A stretch of 64,000 nucleotides of DNA from CAZSXU01 sp964610505 (GTDB lineage: Bacteria; Arandabacterota; Arandabacteria; JAGLYR01). The position numbers and the translations under genes are program-made. Each line of letters begins with the position of its first letter. Position 1 is the stretch's first letter. The notes below the pieces were generated by a model that ran no database searches, was not told the origin of the DNA, and worked only from the letters and a program-made list of their open reading frames with translations. Shown here in pieces: positions 34,672-44,408 of the stretch. The DNA is taken from contig CAZSXU010000002.1 of NCBI GenBank assembly GCA_964610505.1, positions 234,777-298,776 of the forward strand, given 5' to 3'.

Positions 34672-35519
34672 GGATTCCGGAAGTGTACGCGCCGGGGACG
34701 CTGGACGAGGCCCTTGCGCTCAAGGCCGAACATGGTAGCTCGCTGAAGCCGCTGGCGGGAGGGACGGACATGATCCCCGGCATCCGCAGCGGCGCCTGCA
34801 CCGCCGAGAAACTCTTGGACCTCTCCCGCATCGACGATCTGCGAGGCATTCGCGAGAATGGAACCGGGATCGATATCGGCGCGCTGGCGACCCACGCCCG
34901 GGTTGCCGAATCCGAGACCGTTCGCACGCATCTTCCACTTCTGGCCGAGGCCTGCGGGTCCGTGGGATCCGTCCAGATTCGGAATCTTGGAACCGTGGGC
35001 GGGAATCTGTCCAACGCGTCGCCGGCGGCCGACTCGATTCCTCCGCTCATCGTTCTCGGCGCGGCGTGCAAGATCCGCAGCGCGAGCGACGGGCGGGAGG
35101 TCTTGATGAGTGCTTACTGTACGTGTCCGGGCGGGACGTGTCTCTCCCCCGAGGAGCTGCTCACTGAAATCGGAGTACCGAAGACGCCGCCCGGGTACCG
35201 GGGTTTCTACCTCAAACTGGGTCAGCGCCGCGCCATGGCGATCGCCAAGGTATCCGTGGCGCTCCTGGCGAAGCAAGAAGACGGAAGACTGAGTGATGTT
35301 CGAATTGCGCTCGGCGCCGTTGCTCCGACGGTCTGCGGGGCTCCGGAAACGGTGGCTTTCCTCGAGAATCATTCTCTGAACGATCGAACCATCGAGCGGG
35401 CGGCGAAGATCGTCGCATCGGAGGCTCGCCCCATCGCCGACGTTCGTTCGAGCGTCGAGTATCGCAGGGAAATGGTGGGCGTCCTTCTGGCAAAGGGACT
35501 GCGGGATTTCCTCACATGA
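34668..35519 (+). CDS. FAD-binding subunit 1 of molybdenum hydroxylase
   Basis: 283 residues of the CoxM/XdhB FAD-binding family. The FAD loops are LAGGTDM (27-33) and QIRNLGTVGGNLSNASPAAD; a CO-dehydrogenase-flavoprotein C-terminal domain ends it (ALGAVAPT). It receives electrons from the [2Fe-2S] subunit and gives them to NAD or another acceptor. Four-base overlaps with xdhC upstream and the second large subunit downstream keep the stoichiometry coupled. Completes hydroxylase 1. Confidence 0.9.
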   Translation: MRIPEVYAPGTLDEALALKAEHGSSLKPLAGGTDMIPGIRSGACTAEKLLDLSRIDDLRGIRENGTGIDIGALATHARVAESETVRTHLPLLAEACGSVGSVQIRNLGTVGGNLSNASPAADSIPPLIVLGAACKIRSASDGREVLMSAYCTCPGGTCLSPEELLTEIGVPKTPPGYRGFYLKLGQRRAMAIAKVSVALLAKQEDGRLSDVRIALGAVAPTVCGAPETVAFLENHSLNDRTIERAAKIVASEARPIADVRSSVEYRREMVGVLLAKGLRDFLT

Positions 35520-37801
35520 GCAACTTCAGGGTTATCGGCAAGAAGGTCAAACGCGTTGACGCGCGCGGTAAAGTCACCGGCAGCGCTCTCTATGCCGCGG
35601 ACCTGACCCTTCCCCACATGCTGCACGGGGCCGTCCTGCGGTCGCCGCTGCCCCATGCCCGCATCCGTTCCCTGGATGTTTCCGGCGCCCTCTCGGCCCC
35701 CGGAGTAGAGGCCGTACTGACGTCCGCGGACGTCCCCGGAGTCAACCGGTTCGGCGTGGTGATTCCACATCAGAGGGTCCTGGCCGACGACAAGGTTCGC
35801 TTTCGCGGCGACGGGTTGGTGCTGGTGGCGGCCGGCTCTCGCCGGGAAGCGGAGGAGGCCCTCGCGCGAGTTCGAGTGAATCTAGAACCGCTCGGCGCCG
35901 TTTTCTCCGCGGTCGAGGCCATGGAGGCGGAGGCCCCAAGAATTCACGGCAAGAGCAATGTCTTCGTCCATCACAAGGTCCGCAAAGGGAACCTCCGCGA
36001 GGGATTTCGCCGGGCGGACGTGGAGCTCAAGCGGACCTACACGACCGCCTTCATCGAACACGCCTACCTCGAACCCGAGGCCGTTGTGGTCCAGCTCGAC
36101 GGCGACGGTGGAATTCTCGTCGCCGGATGCGTGCAGAATCTCTACTCGACGCGTCGTTCGCTGTCCACGGTCCTGGGATTGCCCCTCGGGAAGATCCGCA
36201 TTCGCCAGACCACCATGGGGGGCTCTTTCGGGGGCAAAGATGAAGTGATGACGGCGCTCTGTTGCCGCGCGGCCATGCTGGCGCTCAAGACCCGCCGACC
36301 CGTGCGGATGGTCAACACCCGCGAGGAATCCTTCAACGAGAGCTACAAGCGGCACCCCTACGTGTTGGAGTACCGCGTGGGGGCGAAGAAGAACGGCCGG
36401 CTCACCGCGCTCGAGGTTCGGATGATCGCCAACGCCGGCGCCTACGCGTCGATGACGCCCTTCGTCTCGTGGCGGTCCGCCGTACAGTGCGCGGGCCCCT
36501 ACCGGATTCCTCACGTCAGGGCGGACGTGTACGGGGTGTATACGAACACGGTCTACACGGGCGCGATGCGGGGCTTCGGGTCGCCGCAGGGGAACTTCGG
36601 CATCGAGTCGCTGATGGATGAACTGGCGGCCGAGCTGGCCCTCGACCCTCTGGAACTTCGCATTCGGAATGGACTCACGACCCAATCTCGAACGGGTACC
36701 GGGCAGAAGATGGAGCAACCGGTGGCGCTCATCGAGACCATGGAGAAATGCGCTCGGGTGATGCGCTGGGAAAAGAGACGGCGAGAGTTGGACGCGCAGC
36801 CGAAGGACCTCAGGAAACGCCGCGGGATCGGGATGGCGGCCAGCTACCGGGGGTGTGCCCTGGGTGCGGAGGGCGTGGACGCCGCGGGCGCGGCCGTGTC
36901 GGTCCAGACCGACGGAAGTGTCATCGTGTGGTCGGGGCTGGCCGAGGTCGGACAGGGGTTCTATACGGTGATCGCCCAGGTGGCCGCGGAGGAGCTGGGC
37001 GTTCGCGTCTCGGACGTGACCGTCCTGCCGCTGGATACCTCCGTGATGGGGGACAGCGGTCCTTCGGTGGCTTCCCGGGCGACGATGATGGGCGGAGAGG
37101 CCACTCGAAAGGCGGCCGCCGTCCTGCGCCGGAGAATGCTGGCGGAAGCCCGGCGGACTCTCAACATTCGGTCGGCGCCTCTCGCCTTGGAGAACGGATG
37201 GGTCATCTCCACCCGGACCGGGGATCGCCGCATGCGGATTCGAGATCTGGCCGGGACCTGTTTCCAGAGCGGCGTGTGCCTGTTCGAGACGGGGTGGCAC
37301 CGGGGGCCGGACATCCACTGGGACGAAAAAGCCGGGAAGGGGAACCCGTACTTCGCCTATGTGTATGGGACCAACATGGCGGAAGTCGAGGTGGACCGGG
37401 AGACGGGGGAGGTGGAAGTCGTGGCGTTCGCCTCCGCGCACGACGTCGGCCGGGCCGTCAACCCGCAGGGGGTACTCGGACAGGTTTACGGCGGTGTGGC
37501 GATGGGGTTGGGCTACGGTCTTCTGGAGGACGTCGAACACTCCGAGGGAAAGCTGTCTACGGTCAACTTCGACGAGTATCTGATTCCGACATCTCTGGAC
37601 GTGCCGCGGGTCAAAGCGATCCTGGTGGAGAATCCGGATCGGCACGGCCCCTACGGGGCCAAGTCCGTGGGGGAGCCGACCAACGAGATCGCCGCCCCCG
37701 CCGTCGTCAACGCCGTCTTCCACGCCACGGGACGGCGCGTTCGCGACCTCCCCGCCAACCTGGAACGCGTGCGCCTGGGCAAGAAGTTGGTGAAGCCATG
37801 A
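35516..37801 (+). CDS. Molybdenum hydroxylase large subunit 2 (xanthine dehydrogenase family)
   Basis: 761 residues, same fold and motifs as subunit 1: TTMGGSFGGKDEV, TGAMRGFGSPQGN, GLAEVGQGFYTV, and active-site Glu720 in KSVGEPTNE. It differs clearly in sequence from the 31107 gene, including the substrate-channel segments around SMTPFVSW, so a different heterocycle is likely. It partners with the FAD gene at 37798 and the FeS gene at 38666. Two unlike large subunits in one operon would allow stepwise oxidation, for example hypoxanthine to xanthine and another purine, but assignment is not possible here. Confidence 0.92.
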   Translation: MSNFRVIGKKVKRVDARGKVTGSALYAADLTLPHMLHGAVLRSPLPHARIRSLDVSGALSAPGVEAVLTSADVPGVNRFGVVIPHQRVLADDKVRFRGDGLVLVAAGSRREAEEALARVRVNLEPLGAVFSAVEAMEAEAPRIHGKSNVFVHHKVRKGNLREGFRRADVELKRTYTTAFIEHAYLEPEAVVVQLDGDGGILVAGCVQNLYSTRRSLSTVLGLPLGKIRIRQTTMGGSFGGKDEVMTALCCRAAMLALKTRRPVRMVNTREESFNESYKRHPYVLEYRVGAKKNGRLTALEVRMIANAGAYASMTPFVSWRSAVQCAGPYRIPHVRADVYGVYTNTVYTGAMRGFGSPQGNFGIESLMDELAAELALDPLELRIRNGLTTQSRTGTGQKMEQPVALIETMEKCARVMRWEKRRRELDAQPKDLRKRRGIGMAASYRGCALGAEGVDAAGAAVSVQTDGSVIVWSGLAEVGQGFYTVIAQVAAEELGVRVSDVTVLPLDTSVMGDSGPSVASRATMMGGEATRKAAAVLRRRMLAEARRTLNIRSAPLALENGWVISTRTGDRRMRIRDLAGTCFQSGVCLFETGWHRGPDIHWDEKAGKGNPYFAYVYGTNMAEVEVDRETGEVEVVAFASAHDVGRAVNPQGVLGQVYGGVAMGLGYGLLEDVEHSEGKLSTVNFDEYLIPTSLDVPRVKAILVENPDRHGPYGAKSVGEPTNEIAAPAVVNAVFHATGRRVRDLPANLERVRLGKKLVKP

Positions 37802-38682
37802 TTCGCGCCGTGAACTACAGAAGAATGTCGAGTGTCCCCGAGGCGTGTGAGGCGCTCTCCTCCCTGGGTTCCGGGGCGCGGCTCCTGGCGGGCGGGACGG
37901 ATCTCGTCGTTTCCCTTCGGGATGAACCGGGAGGCGAGGATCTCACCCTGCTGGACGTGGGAAGAATTCCGGGGATGAACCGGATCGAGGAGAAGGACGG
38001 CCGTCTGGTGATCGGCGCGCTCGCGACGTTCGCAGAGATCGCGGCGTCCCCGCTCGTGCGGCGGTGTGCCCCCCCGCTGGCGACCGCGGCGGCGAAGATG
38101 GGCAATCCCCAGATTCGGAATCGGGCCACGCTCGGCGGCAACGTCTGCAACGCCTCTCCCTGCGCCGACTCCATACCGGCCCTCGTGGCGTTGGAAGCGC
38201 GACTCCACTTCGTCTCGGGAGTGGAGGACCGGCGGCTCTCGGTGGAGGACGCGATCGACGGGCCCTACTCGATGACTCTCGGGACGGAATGGTTCCTCAC
38301 GGAAATCGAAGTGCCCTGTCTGCCGGCAAGCGCGCGAACCGCCTACGTTCGTCTGGCGCGCCGCAGAGCCGCAGCCAAAGCGCGAATGGCGGTGGCCGTG
38401 ATCCTGCTGCCGGGCGAGAAGGACAGGCTCGACGACGTCCGCATCGGATGTGGGTCCGTCACCCCCCGGCCGCATCGCATGAAAAAGGCGGAGGGCGTGC
38501 TCCTGGGTTCGGTGGCGACGGCGGCACTCGTGTCGTCGGCTGCTGCGGCCGTGTCGTCGGAGATGGTGGAGGAGACGGGAGTTCGGTGGTCCACCGAATA
38601 CAAAGCTCCCGTGGTAACGGCGCTTTCGGCCCGGGCGCTCCGTGAGGCCCTGGGTTGGGACGCCGATGGGAATGATCGGTAA
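37798..38682 (+). CDS. FAD-binding subunit 2 of molybdenum hydroxylase
   Basis: 294 residues, CoxM/XdhB family. LLAGGTDLVVSL and QIRNRATLGGNVCNASPCAD are the FAD-contact loops; the C-terminal CO-dehydrogenase-flavoprotein domain starts near GCGSVTPRPHR. The ATG overlaps the stop of large subunit 2 by four bases. Residues 240-270 are unusually rich in Ala and Ser. It is the flavoprotein of hydroxylase 2. Confidence 0.9.
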   Translation: MIRAVNYRRMSSVPEACEALSSLGSGARLLAGGTDLVVSLRDEPGGEDLTLLDVGRIPGMNRIEEKDGRLVIGALATFAEIAASPLVRRCAPPLATAAAKMGNPQIRNRATLGGNVCNASPCADSIPALVALEARLHFVSGVEDRRLSVEDAIDGPYSMTLGTEWFLTEIEVPCLPASARTAYVRLARRRAAAKARMAVAVILLPGEKDRLDDVRIGCGSVTPRPHRMKKAEGVLLGSVATAALVSSAAAAVSSEMVEETGVRWSTEYKAPVVTALSARALREALGWDADGNDR

Positions 38683-39184
38683 GGTGGTGAATCCGGTGAA
38701 CCGTGTCTCCGTACGGTGCAGAGTCAATGGGCGGGAATACGCGCTTCACGTCGACGCCGCGCTGACCCTGGTCGAGCTTCTTCGCGACCGTCTGGGGCTC
38801 ACGGGGACCAAAGTCGGCTGCGGCATCGGGGAGTGCGGCGCCTGCACGGTGATCCTGAACGGAGAAGCCGTCAACGCGTGCCTCGTGCTTGCGGCTCAGG
38901 CCGACGGTGCGGAGATCATGACGGTCGAGGGACTCGAACGAGACGGCCGCATGGATCCGCTTCAGGAAGCCTTCATCGACCACGGCGCCGTCCAGTGCGG
39001 GTTCTGTTCGCCCGGAATGTTGCTGTCGGCCAAGGCGCTTCTCGCCCGAAATCCCCGGCCCACGGAAGAAGAGATTCGAGTGGCGATCTCGGGGAATCTC
39101 TGCCGCTGCACCGGGTATCAGCAGATCGTGGATGCGATTGCTGCTGCTGCGCAGAAAGAGTCCCGACGGAGTGACAAACCGTAG
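38666..39184 (+). CDS. [2Fe-2S] subunit 2 of molybdenum hydroxylase
   Basis: 172 residues from ATG 38666, which overlaps the FAD gene by 17 bases; GTG 38698 after AAGGTGGTG is another possible start. Cluster motifs CGIGECGACTVILNG ... NAC and CGFCSPG ... CRCTGY are intact. It completes hydroxylase 2. Followed by a 48-base gap to the PreT-like gene. Confidence 0.88.
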   Translation: MGMIGKVVNPVNRVSVRCRVNGREYALHVDAALTLVELLRDRLGLTGTKVGCGIGECGACTVILNGEAVNACLVLAAQADGAEIMTVEGLERDGRMDPLQEAFIDHGAVQCGFCSPGMLLSAKALLARNPRPTEEEIRVAISGNLCRCTGYQQIVDAIAAAAQKESRRSDKP

Positions 39185-39232
39185 CTGCAATTGCCGCTGT
39201 TATACGGAAACAAAGGGAGCGAGGGCGGAAGA

Positions 39233-40570
39233 ATGACAACACCGATTGAGACGTCCCGGATGCTCACGGTTCACCAGGCCGTGGCCGAAGCTTCCCGGTG
39301 CCTGTTCTGTTTTGACGCGCCCTGCACGAAGGCGTGCCCGGCGGCGGTGGACGTGGCCGGCTTCATTCGGCGAATCCGCTCCGGGAACTTCACCGGGGCG
39401 CATCGGCTGATCTGGGAACAGAACGTGCTGGGTGGGGTCTGCGGTCGCGTGTGTCCGACGGACCAGCTGTGCGAGGAGGCCTGCAGCACCACGGAGCTGT
39501 CGCGGCCCATTGAGATCGGCGCGCTGCAGGCCTTTGCGTGCGAGCACGAATTCCTCCCGGAGCCCCGCGGGGCGAAACCCTCGGGCGCCAAAGTGGCGGT
39601 GATCGGCGCCGGTCCGGCCGGCGTTGCGGCCGCGGCGGAGCTGGCGCGGCGCGGGTACCGGCCGACGGTCTTTGAGAAAACCGCGGAGGCCGGTGGGCAG
39701 GCGCGCTGGTCGATTCTGGAACCCAAGCTGCCGCGGGGCGTCGTGGAGCGGGAGATCGGCCGGCTTCGGGACCTGGGCGTGGTCTTTCGATTCAACGTTC
39801 GAAGCCTCAAGACGCTGTCGCGTTCCCGACTTCGAAAGCAGGGCTTTCGGGCTCTTTTTCTGGGCGCCGGATTGCCGGGAGGCTACTGTCTCAGTGTTCC
39901 GGGGGAGGATGCAGAGGGTGTGGGCTCGGGTCGGGAGCTCCTGGGTCGGGTGGCGGCGGCGAAGACGGCGCGGGATCTCCGGTCGATCAAGGCCGGAAAG
40001 CGAGTGGTGGTTGTCGGAGGAGGAAACGTGGCGGTCGATGCGGCCAAGGCGGTCATGCGCCTGGGCGCAAAGAAGGTGACGGCCGTCTGTCTCGAAGGGC
40101 CGGCGGAAATGCCCGCGTACCCGTCGGAAATCCAATCGGCCTGGGCGCTGGGTGTAGAATTCTTGACCCGCTCCCGAATCACGGAAATCATCTCCGACCG
40201 TCGGGGTCACGTATGTGGAGTACGGGGGGTCGGGATCGAGTGGAAAGTGCCGGGCAGGTACGTTCCGTCCAACGCCCGGGATCTTGCGGACACCGAGTTC
40301 TCTCTCCCTGCGGACAGGGTGTATCTGGCCATCGGACAGTGCCCGGACCCGGCCGTGGCCGAGAGCTACGGTGTTGCGACCGGCCGGCGTGGGCTCCTCA
40401 AGGTGAAGAAGAGAACGGGACAAACATCGGTTCCCTGGATCTTCGCCGGGGGCGACGGCGCCAGCGGTGGGGCCACCGTGGTCGAGGCGGTGGCCGAGGG
40501 AAAGCGGGCGGCCGAGGGGATCGACGAGTTCCTGCGATCCGGGAAGAGGGGGGGGAAGAGCCGTGGCTAA
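39233..40570 (+). CDS. preT: PreT/GltD-like NAD(P)H:FeS oxidoreductase
   Basis: 445 residues from ATG 39233. An N-terminal double [4Fe-4S] alpha-helical ferredoxin domain (CLFCFDAPCTKACP, CGRVCPTDQLCEEAC) is followed by an FAD-binding GAGPAGVAAAAEL and a NAD(P)-binding GGGNVAVDAA. This is the layout of GltD and of the PreT half of bacterial dihydropyrimidine dehydrogenase. With the downstream PreA-like gene (eight-base overlap) it corresponds to the two halves of E. coli YgfK. It would feed electrons from NAD(P)H to the DHOD-type partner that reduces a purine-derived ring. Confidence 0.88.
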   Translation: MTTPIETSRMLTVHQAVAEASRCLFCFDAPCTKACPAAVDVAGFIRRIRSGNFTGAHRLIWEQNVLGGVCGRVCPTDQLCEEACSTTELSRPIEIGALQAFACEHEFLPEPRGAKPSGAKVAVIGAGPAGVAAAAELARRGYRPTVFEKTAEAGGQARWSILEPKLPRGVVEREIGRLRDLGVVFRFNVRSLKTLSRSRLRKQGFRALFLGAGLPGGYCLSVPGEDAEGVGSGRELLGRVAAAKTARDLRSIKAGKRVVVVGGGNVAVDAAKAVMRLGAKKVTAVCLEGPAEMPAYPSEIQSAWALGVEFLTRSRITEIISDRRGHVCGVRGVGIEWKVPGRYVPSNARDLADTEFSLPADRVYLAIGQCPDPAVAESYGVATGRRGLLKVKKRTGQTSVPWIFAGGDGASGGATVVEAVAEGKRAAEGIDEFLRSGKRGGKSRG

Positions 40571-41774
40571 GGACGTGACGTTGACGATGGATTTCTGCGG
40601 GCTTCGGTTTGAGAATCCCTTCCTGCTTTCCGCCTCGCCCTGCACGGATGATCTCGACATGGCGAAGGACGCGCTCAAGGCCGGGTGGGCCGGCGTTGTC
40701 CTGAAGACGACGTCGGTCGCCTCCGAGGTCGTCGATCTGGCCTATCCGATGATGAGCAGCTTCCGCGTGGGAGACGAGGGGATGGTCGGGATGGGGAACG
40801 TCGATCTCATCTCGGAACACCACATCGACGTCGTCGAGAAACGGGTCCGGTCGCTGAAACGAGGGTTTCCGGAGAAGAGGATCGGCGCCAGCATCATGGG
40901 CGCGGCGCGTGAGGATTGGGAGGGTCTGGTCCGCCGGCTGGAAGCGGCCGGAGTCGACTTCATCGAGTGCAGCTTCTCCTGCCCGCAGGGCACGCTGGGA
41001 TCGAAACCGGGGGCCATGCTGGCCCAGGATCCCGTGCTCGTGAGGCGCGTGGCGGGTTGGGTCAAGGGGGCCGCGCGAAGGGCGCCCGTCATCATCAAGA
41101 TCACGCCCATGGTGGCGGACGTGGTCGAGGTGGCACAGGCCGTGAAAGAAAGCGGGGCCGACGCCGTCTGCGCGTCCAATACGATTCCCTCACTCATGGG
41201 GATCGACCTGGATACGTTCTGCCCGAATCCCTGCGTGGGCGGGCGGACCACCTACAGCGGGATGTCGGGGGCGGCCATTAAGCCCATCACGCTTCGCGTG
41301 ATCGCGGAAATCGCACGACAGGTGGACATTCCGATCACGGGAACAGGCGGCGCGTGCAGCTGGAGAGACGCGGTGGAATTCATGCTGGTGGGTGCCGGGA
41401 CGGTACAGTTTTGCACCGAGCCCATGCGGTACGGCTTCCGAATCATCGACGATCTGAAGGAGGGTCTCGAGTCCTTCCTGCGCGTGAAGGGGTTCTCGAG
41501 CCCGGCGGATCTGCTGGGGCGCGCGCTCCCGCACATCGTGTCGCACGACGACCTACCCCGACTCCGGGTGGTCTCTCACGTGATCGAAGAGAAGTGTATC
41601 CGGTGCGATCTGTGCCACGTAGCCTGCCGGGACGGCGGTCACCAGGCGATCGGGTTGAAGGCCGACCGCACGCCCGAGACGGACGAGGAGAAGTGCGTCG
41701 GATGCGGATTATGCGTCCAGGTGTGTCCGGTGACGGGCTGCATCGAGCTGGTCGAGAAAGGTCCCCTGCGGTAG
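40563..41774 (+). CDS. preA: PreA-like dihydropyrimidine dehydrogenase subunit with 2x[4Fe-4S]
   Basis: 403 residues from GTG 40563, following GAGGGG. A DHODase-type FMN barrel (FENPFLLSASPC, then IECSFSCPQG with the probable catalytic Cys, then TGTGGACSWRDAVEF) is fused to a C-terminal pair of [4Fe-4S] motifs (CIRCDLCHVAC, CVGCGLCVQVCP). PreA reduces uracil/thymine; in the purine cluster context YgfK-like enzymes are implicated in reducing urate or xanthine-derived rings. Substrate is open. Next gene ssnA follows 20 bases later. Confidence 0.88.
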   Translation: MAKDVTLTMDFCGLRFENPFLLSASPCTDDLDMAKDALKAGWAGVVLKTTSVASEVVDLAYPMMSSFRVGDEGMVGMGNVDLISEHHIDVVEKRVRSLKRGFPEKRIGASIMGAAREDWEGLVRRLEAAGVDFIECSFSCPQGTLGSKPGAMLAQDPVLVRRVAGWVKGAARRAPVIIKITPMVADVVEVAQAVKESGADAVCASNTIPSLMGIDLDTFCPNPCVGGRTTYSGMSGAAIKPITLRVIAEIARQVDIPITGTGGACSWRDAVEFMLVGAGTVQFCTEPMRYGFRIIDDLKEGLESFLRVKGFSSPADLLGRALPHIVSHDDLPRLRVVSHVIEEKCIRCDLCHVACRDGGHQAIGLKADRTPETDEEKCVGCGLCVQVCPVTGCIELVEKGPLR

Positions 41775-41794
41775 CGGAGGACGGAGGACAAAGC

Positions 41795-43129
41795 ATGGCG
41801 GAGCAGAAGGTCCTGGTCACCGGTGGGATGGTGATGACCCTGGGGAACGCCGGGGAGGTGATTCCTTCGGGCGGGGTGCTGGTCGAAGGATCCGTGATTC
41901 ACGCCGTGGGAGACGGGGCGGCCCTGAGTGAAGCGCACCCGGATGCGTCCCGGGTGGACTTCGGCGACAAGCTCGTGATGCCGGGATGGATTAACGCTCA
42001 TACCCATCTCTACAGCGCGCTTGCGCGCGGCATGCCCTTCTCCGGCGAGGCGCCGTCCAACTTCGTTGAGATCCTGGATCGTGTCTGGTGGAAACTGGAC
42101 AAACAGCTGGACGGAGAGGCCGTCACCATGAGCGCGTTGGTGGGCCTCATGGATTGCCTGCGCCACGGGGCCACCACGATCATCGACCACCACGCCAGCC
42201 CCTTCGAGTGCCGCGGGAGTCTGTCCAGGATGGCGGAGGCGGTGGAAGAGGTCGGCGTGCGGGCGTGCCTCGCCTACGAGGTATCCGACCGCGACGGTCC
42301 GGAAGCGGCGAAGGCCGGAATTGAGGAAAACCGTTCGTTCATCGAGGCGTGCCGGCGCAGGTCGAGCGAGCGGCTGGCGGCCAGTTTCGGGCTGCACGCG
42401 TCCTTCACGCTCTCGGATGAGACGCTCGCCCGGTGCGTGGAAGCGGCCGGGGGCGCCGGCTTCCATGTCCACGTGGCCGAAGACCGGGCCGATCTGGAAG
42501 ATGCCCGCAAGCGGTGCGGAACATCGGTGGTCGGCCGGCTGAACGATCTCGGGATCCTGGGGCCCCGGACGCTGGCCATCCACTGCATCCACGTCGACGA
42601 GGGGGACATGGACATCCTGGCGGCGACGGAGACGAAGGTCGTCCACAATCCCCAGTCCAACTGCAACAACGCCGTGGGAACCGCCGACGTGCTGTCGATG
42701 CTGGGCAAAGGCGTGATGGTCGGGCTGGGATCGGACGGGTTCAGCGCCAACCCCCTGGACGAGCTTCGGGTCGCCAACATTCTCCACAAGCTGGTGAAAC
42801 GGGACCCCCGAGTGGGAACGATCGAGGTCTGCGACCTTCTGTTCAAGAACAATCCGAAGATTGCGGGTCTATTCTTCGACAAACCGCTGGGGGTGCTGGA
42901 GGCGGGCGCGTACGCGGATCTGGTCGTGCTGGACTACCGGCCGCCCACGCCCCTTCACAGGGACAATCAGATCGGCCACCTGCTCTTCGGAATCGCCGGC
43001 ACCCCGGTCGATTCGGTGATGGTGGGCGGGCGATGGCTGATGCGGGCCGGGGAGCTGGTGGGCATCGACGAAGCAGACGTCCTGGCGCGGTCGCGGGCGG
43101 CGGCCGCCCGATTGTGGGAACGACTCTAG
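41795..43129 (+). CDS. ssnA: SsnA-type amidohydrolase
   Basis: 444 residues; ATG with GGAGGA upstream. Amidohydrolase fold: metal-binding HTH motif in WINAHTHLYSAL, second His site in GFHVHVAED, HCIHVDEGD, and the metal Asp in GLGSDGFSANPLDEL. Closest in style to SsnA of selenium-dependent hydroxylase loci, and to aminohydrolases such as chlorohydrolase/guanine deaminase. It would hydrolyse a C-N bond in a purine or its ring-opened product. Its TAG stop is the left edge of a hairpin repeat element. Confidence 0.9.
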   Translation: MAEQKVLVTGGMVMTLGNAGEVIPSGGVLVEGSVIHAVGDGAALSEAHPDASRVDFGDKLVMPGWINAHTHLYSALARGMPFSGEAPSNFVEILDRVWWKLDKQLDGEAVTMSALVGLMDCLRHGATTIIDHHASPFECRGSLSRMAEAVEEVGVRACLAYEVSDRDGPEAAKAGIEENRSFIEACRRRSSERLAASFGLHASFTLSDETLARCVEAAGGAGFHVHVAEDRADLEDARKRCGTSVVGRLNDLGILGPRTLAIHCIHVDEGDMDILAATETKVVHNPQSNCNNAVGTADVLSMLGKGVMVGLGSDGFSANPLDELRVANILHKLVKRDPRVGTIEVCDLLFKNNPKIAGLFFDKPLGVLEAGAYADLVVLDYRPPTPLHRDNQIGHLLFGIAGTPVDSVMVGGRWLMRAGELVGIDEADVLARSRAAAARLWERL

Positions 43130-43247
43130 CCTGTATGATGCATGGACCGGAGCCATGCATCATGCAGGCGGAGCAATGGAGCCATCGATCAATAGAGCAA
43201 TAGATTCCGGAAAAAGGCATCATAGAGGAACACAGGCTGCTCCATTG
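43129..43247 (+). repeat. Hairpin-plus-octamer element, copy 1
   Basis: A 17-base hairpin (43129-43145 with 43153-43169, one T-G mismatch) starts at the G of the ssnA TAG stop. It is followed by four octamers of the form GAGCAATR (43171-43202, two degenerate), then a ~40-base conserved tail (GGCATCATAGAGGAACACAG ... CTGCTCCATTG). A second copy in opposite orientation is at 47711-47874. It sits within the operon, between ssnA and the first carbamoyltransferase. Confidence 0.7.
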
Positions 43248-43329
43248 ATCGGCGAAACGGCTGCAACCCAACGAGACGTACCGAGAGGGTATCCAAGCAT
43301 CGACGTCACGACCCTGAAGGAGGAGAGGA

Positions 43330-44373
43330 ATGATCACACAGGGATTTCGGGGAAGAGATTTCATCACTCTTCTGGACTACACGAAGGAGGAAGTGGAAAC
43401 GATTTTGGACGTGGCGCTGGACCTGAAGAAGAAATACGCGACGGGTGAGCCGCACAAGCTGCTGGACGCCAAGTCGCTCTTCATGATTTTCTACAACCAG
43501 TCGTTGCGGACGAGAAACAGCTTCGAGGCCGGCATGACGCAGTTGGGCGGGCACGCGCATTTTCTGGATCCCGGCAAGATCTATGCTCCCGCGCTCGAAG
43601 GCGACGAGAAGGCGTACTCCACCGAGCGCGTATCCGATGTGGCCCGGACGCTGGCGCGAATGGGTGACGCGATCTCGATCCGGATGTACGGAGATCCGGT
43701 GGGTTGGGTCTACGGCAGAGCCAATCTCGTTCTCAACGAGTTTGCCCGGTGGGCCGACATTCCCATCATCAACATGGAGTGCGACAAGTACCACCCGTGC
43801 CAGGGCCTGGCGGACATCCTCACGATCAAAGAAAAACTGGGCACGTTCAAGGGCAAGAAGTTCGTGATGTCGTGGGCCTACTCGCCGAGCTGGGAAAAGC
43901 CGATGAGCGTTCCGCAGAGTGCCGTGATCGCGACGACGCTGATGGGAATGGACGTCGTACAGGTGCAGCCCGAAGGGTTCGACCTCGATCCCGAAGTCGT
44001 CAAGGCCTGCAAGCGAAACGCTCGGGCCGCGGGCGGGTCCTTCGAAGTCATGTACGATATGGACCAGGCTTTCGAAGGCGCGGACGTGGTGTACCCGAAG
44101 AGCTGGACCGTGCTGGAGAGCCTGCCGCCGTTCTCGAAGAAGTTCAACCTGGCGGCGACGAAGCGAATGTTCGCCAAGAACAAGCACTGGATCTGCGACA
44201 AGGACAAGCTCAAGAAGGCCAAGAAGGATGTGCTCTACATGCACTGCCTGCCGTGCGACCGGGGATTCGAGGTGACGAACGACGTGGTCGACGGACCGAA
44301 CTCGGTTGTGTTTGATGAGGCGGAGAACAGACTTCATGTGCAGAAGGCCGTGATGGCTCTGACGATGCGCTAG
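43330..44373 (+). CDS. ygeW: YgeW-like carbamoyltransferase 1
   Basis: 347 residues, start with GGAGGAGAGG upstream. Aspartate/ornithine carbamoyltransferase fold. The carbamoyl-phosphate motif is SLRTR (58-62) instead of STRTR, HPCQG (155-159) is intact, and the ornithine-loop equivalent is HCLPCDRG. These are YgeW-type features. In anaerobic purine catabolism YgeW is thought to make or split a carbamoylated diaminopropionate/oxamate-like intermediate, giving carbamoyl phosphate. Next to a second homologue and a carbamate kinase, the phosphorolytic direction is likely. Confidence 0.88.
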   Translation: MITQGFRGRDFITLLDYTKEEVETILDVALDLKKKYATGEPHKLLDAKSLFMIFYNQSLRTRNSFEAGMTQLGGHAHFLDPGKIYAPALEGDEKAYSTERVSDVARTLARMGDAISIRMYGDPVGWVYGRANLVLNEFARWADIPIINMECDKYHPCQGLADILTIKEKLGTFKGKKFVMSWAYSPSWEKPMSVPQSAVIATTLMGMDVVQVQPEGFDLDPEVVKACKRNARAAGGSFEVMYDMDQAFEGADVVYPKSWTVLESLPPFSKKFNLAATKRMFAKNKHWICDKDKLKKAKKDVLYMHCLPCDRGFEVTNDVVDGPNSVVFDEAENRLHVQKAVMALTMR

Positions 44374-44408
44374 GCGGAGCGGACGGTCGAGGGAGAAAAG
44401 GCGAAACG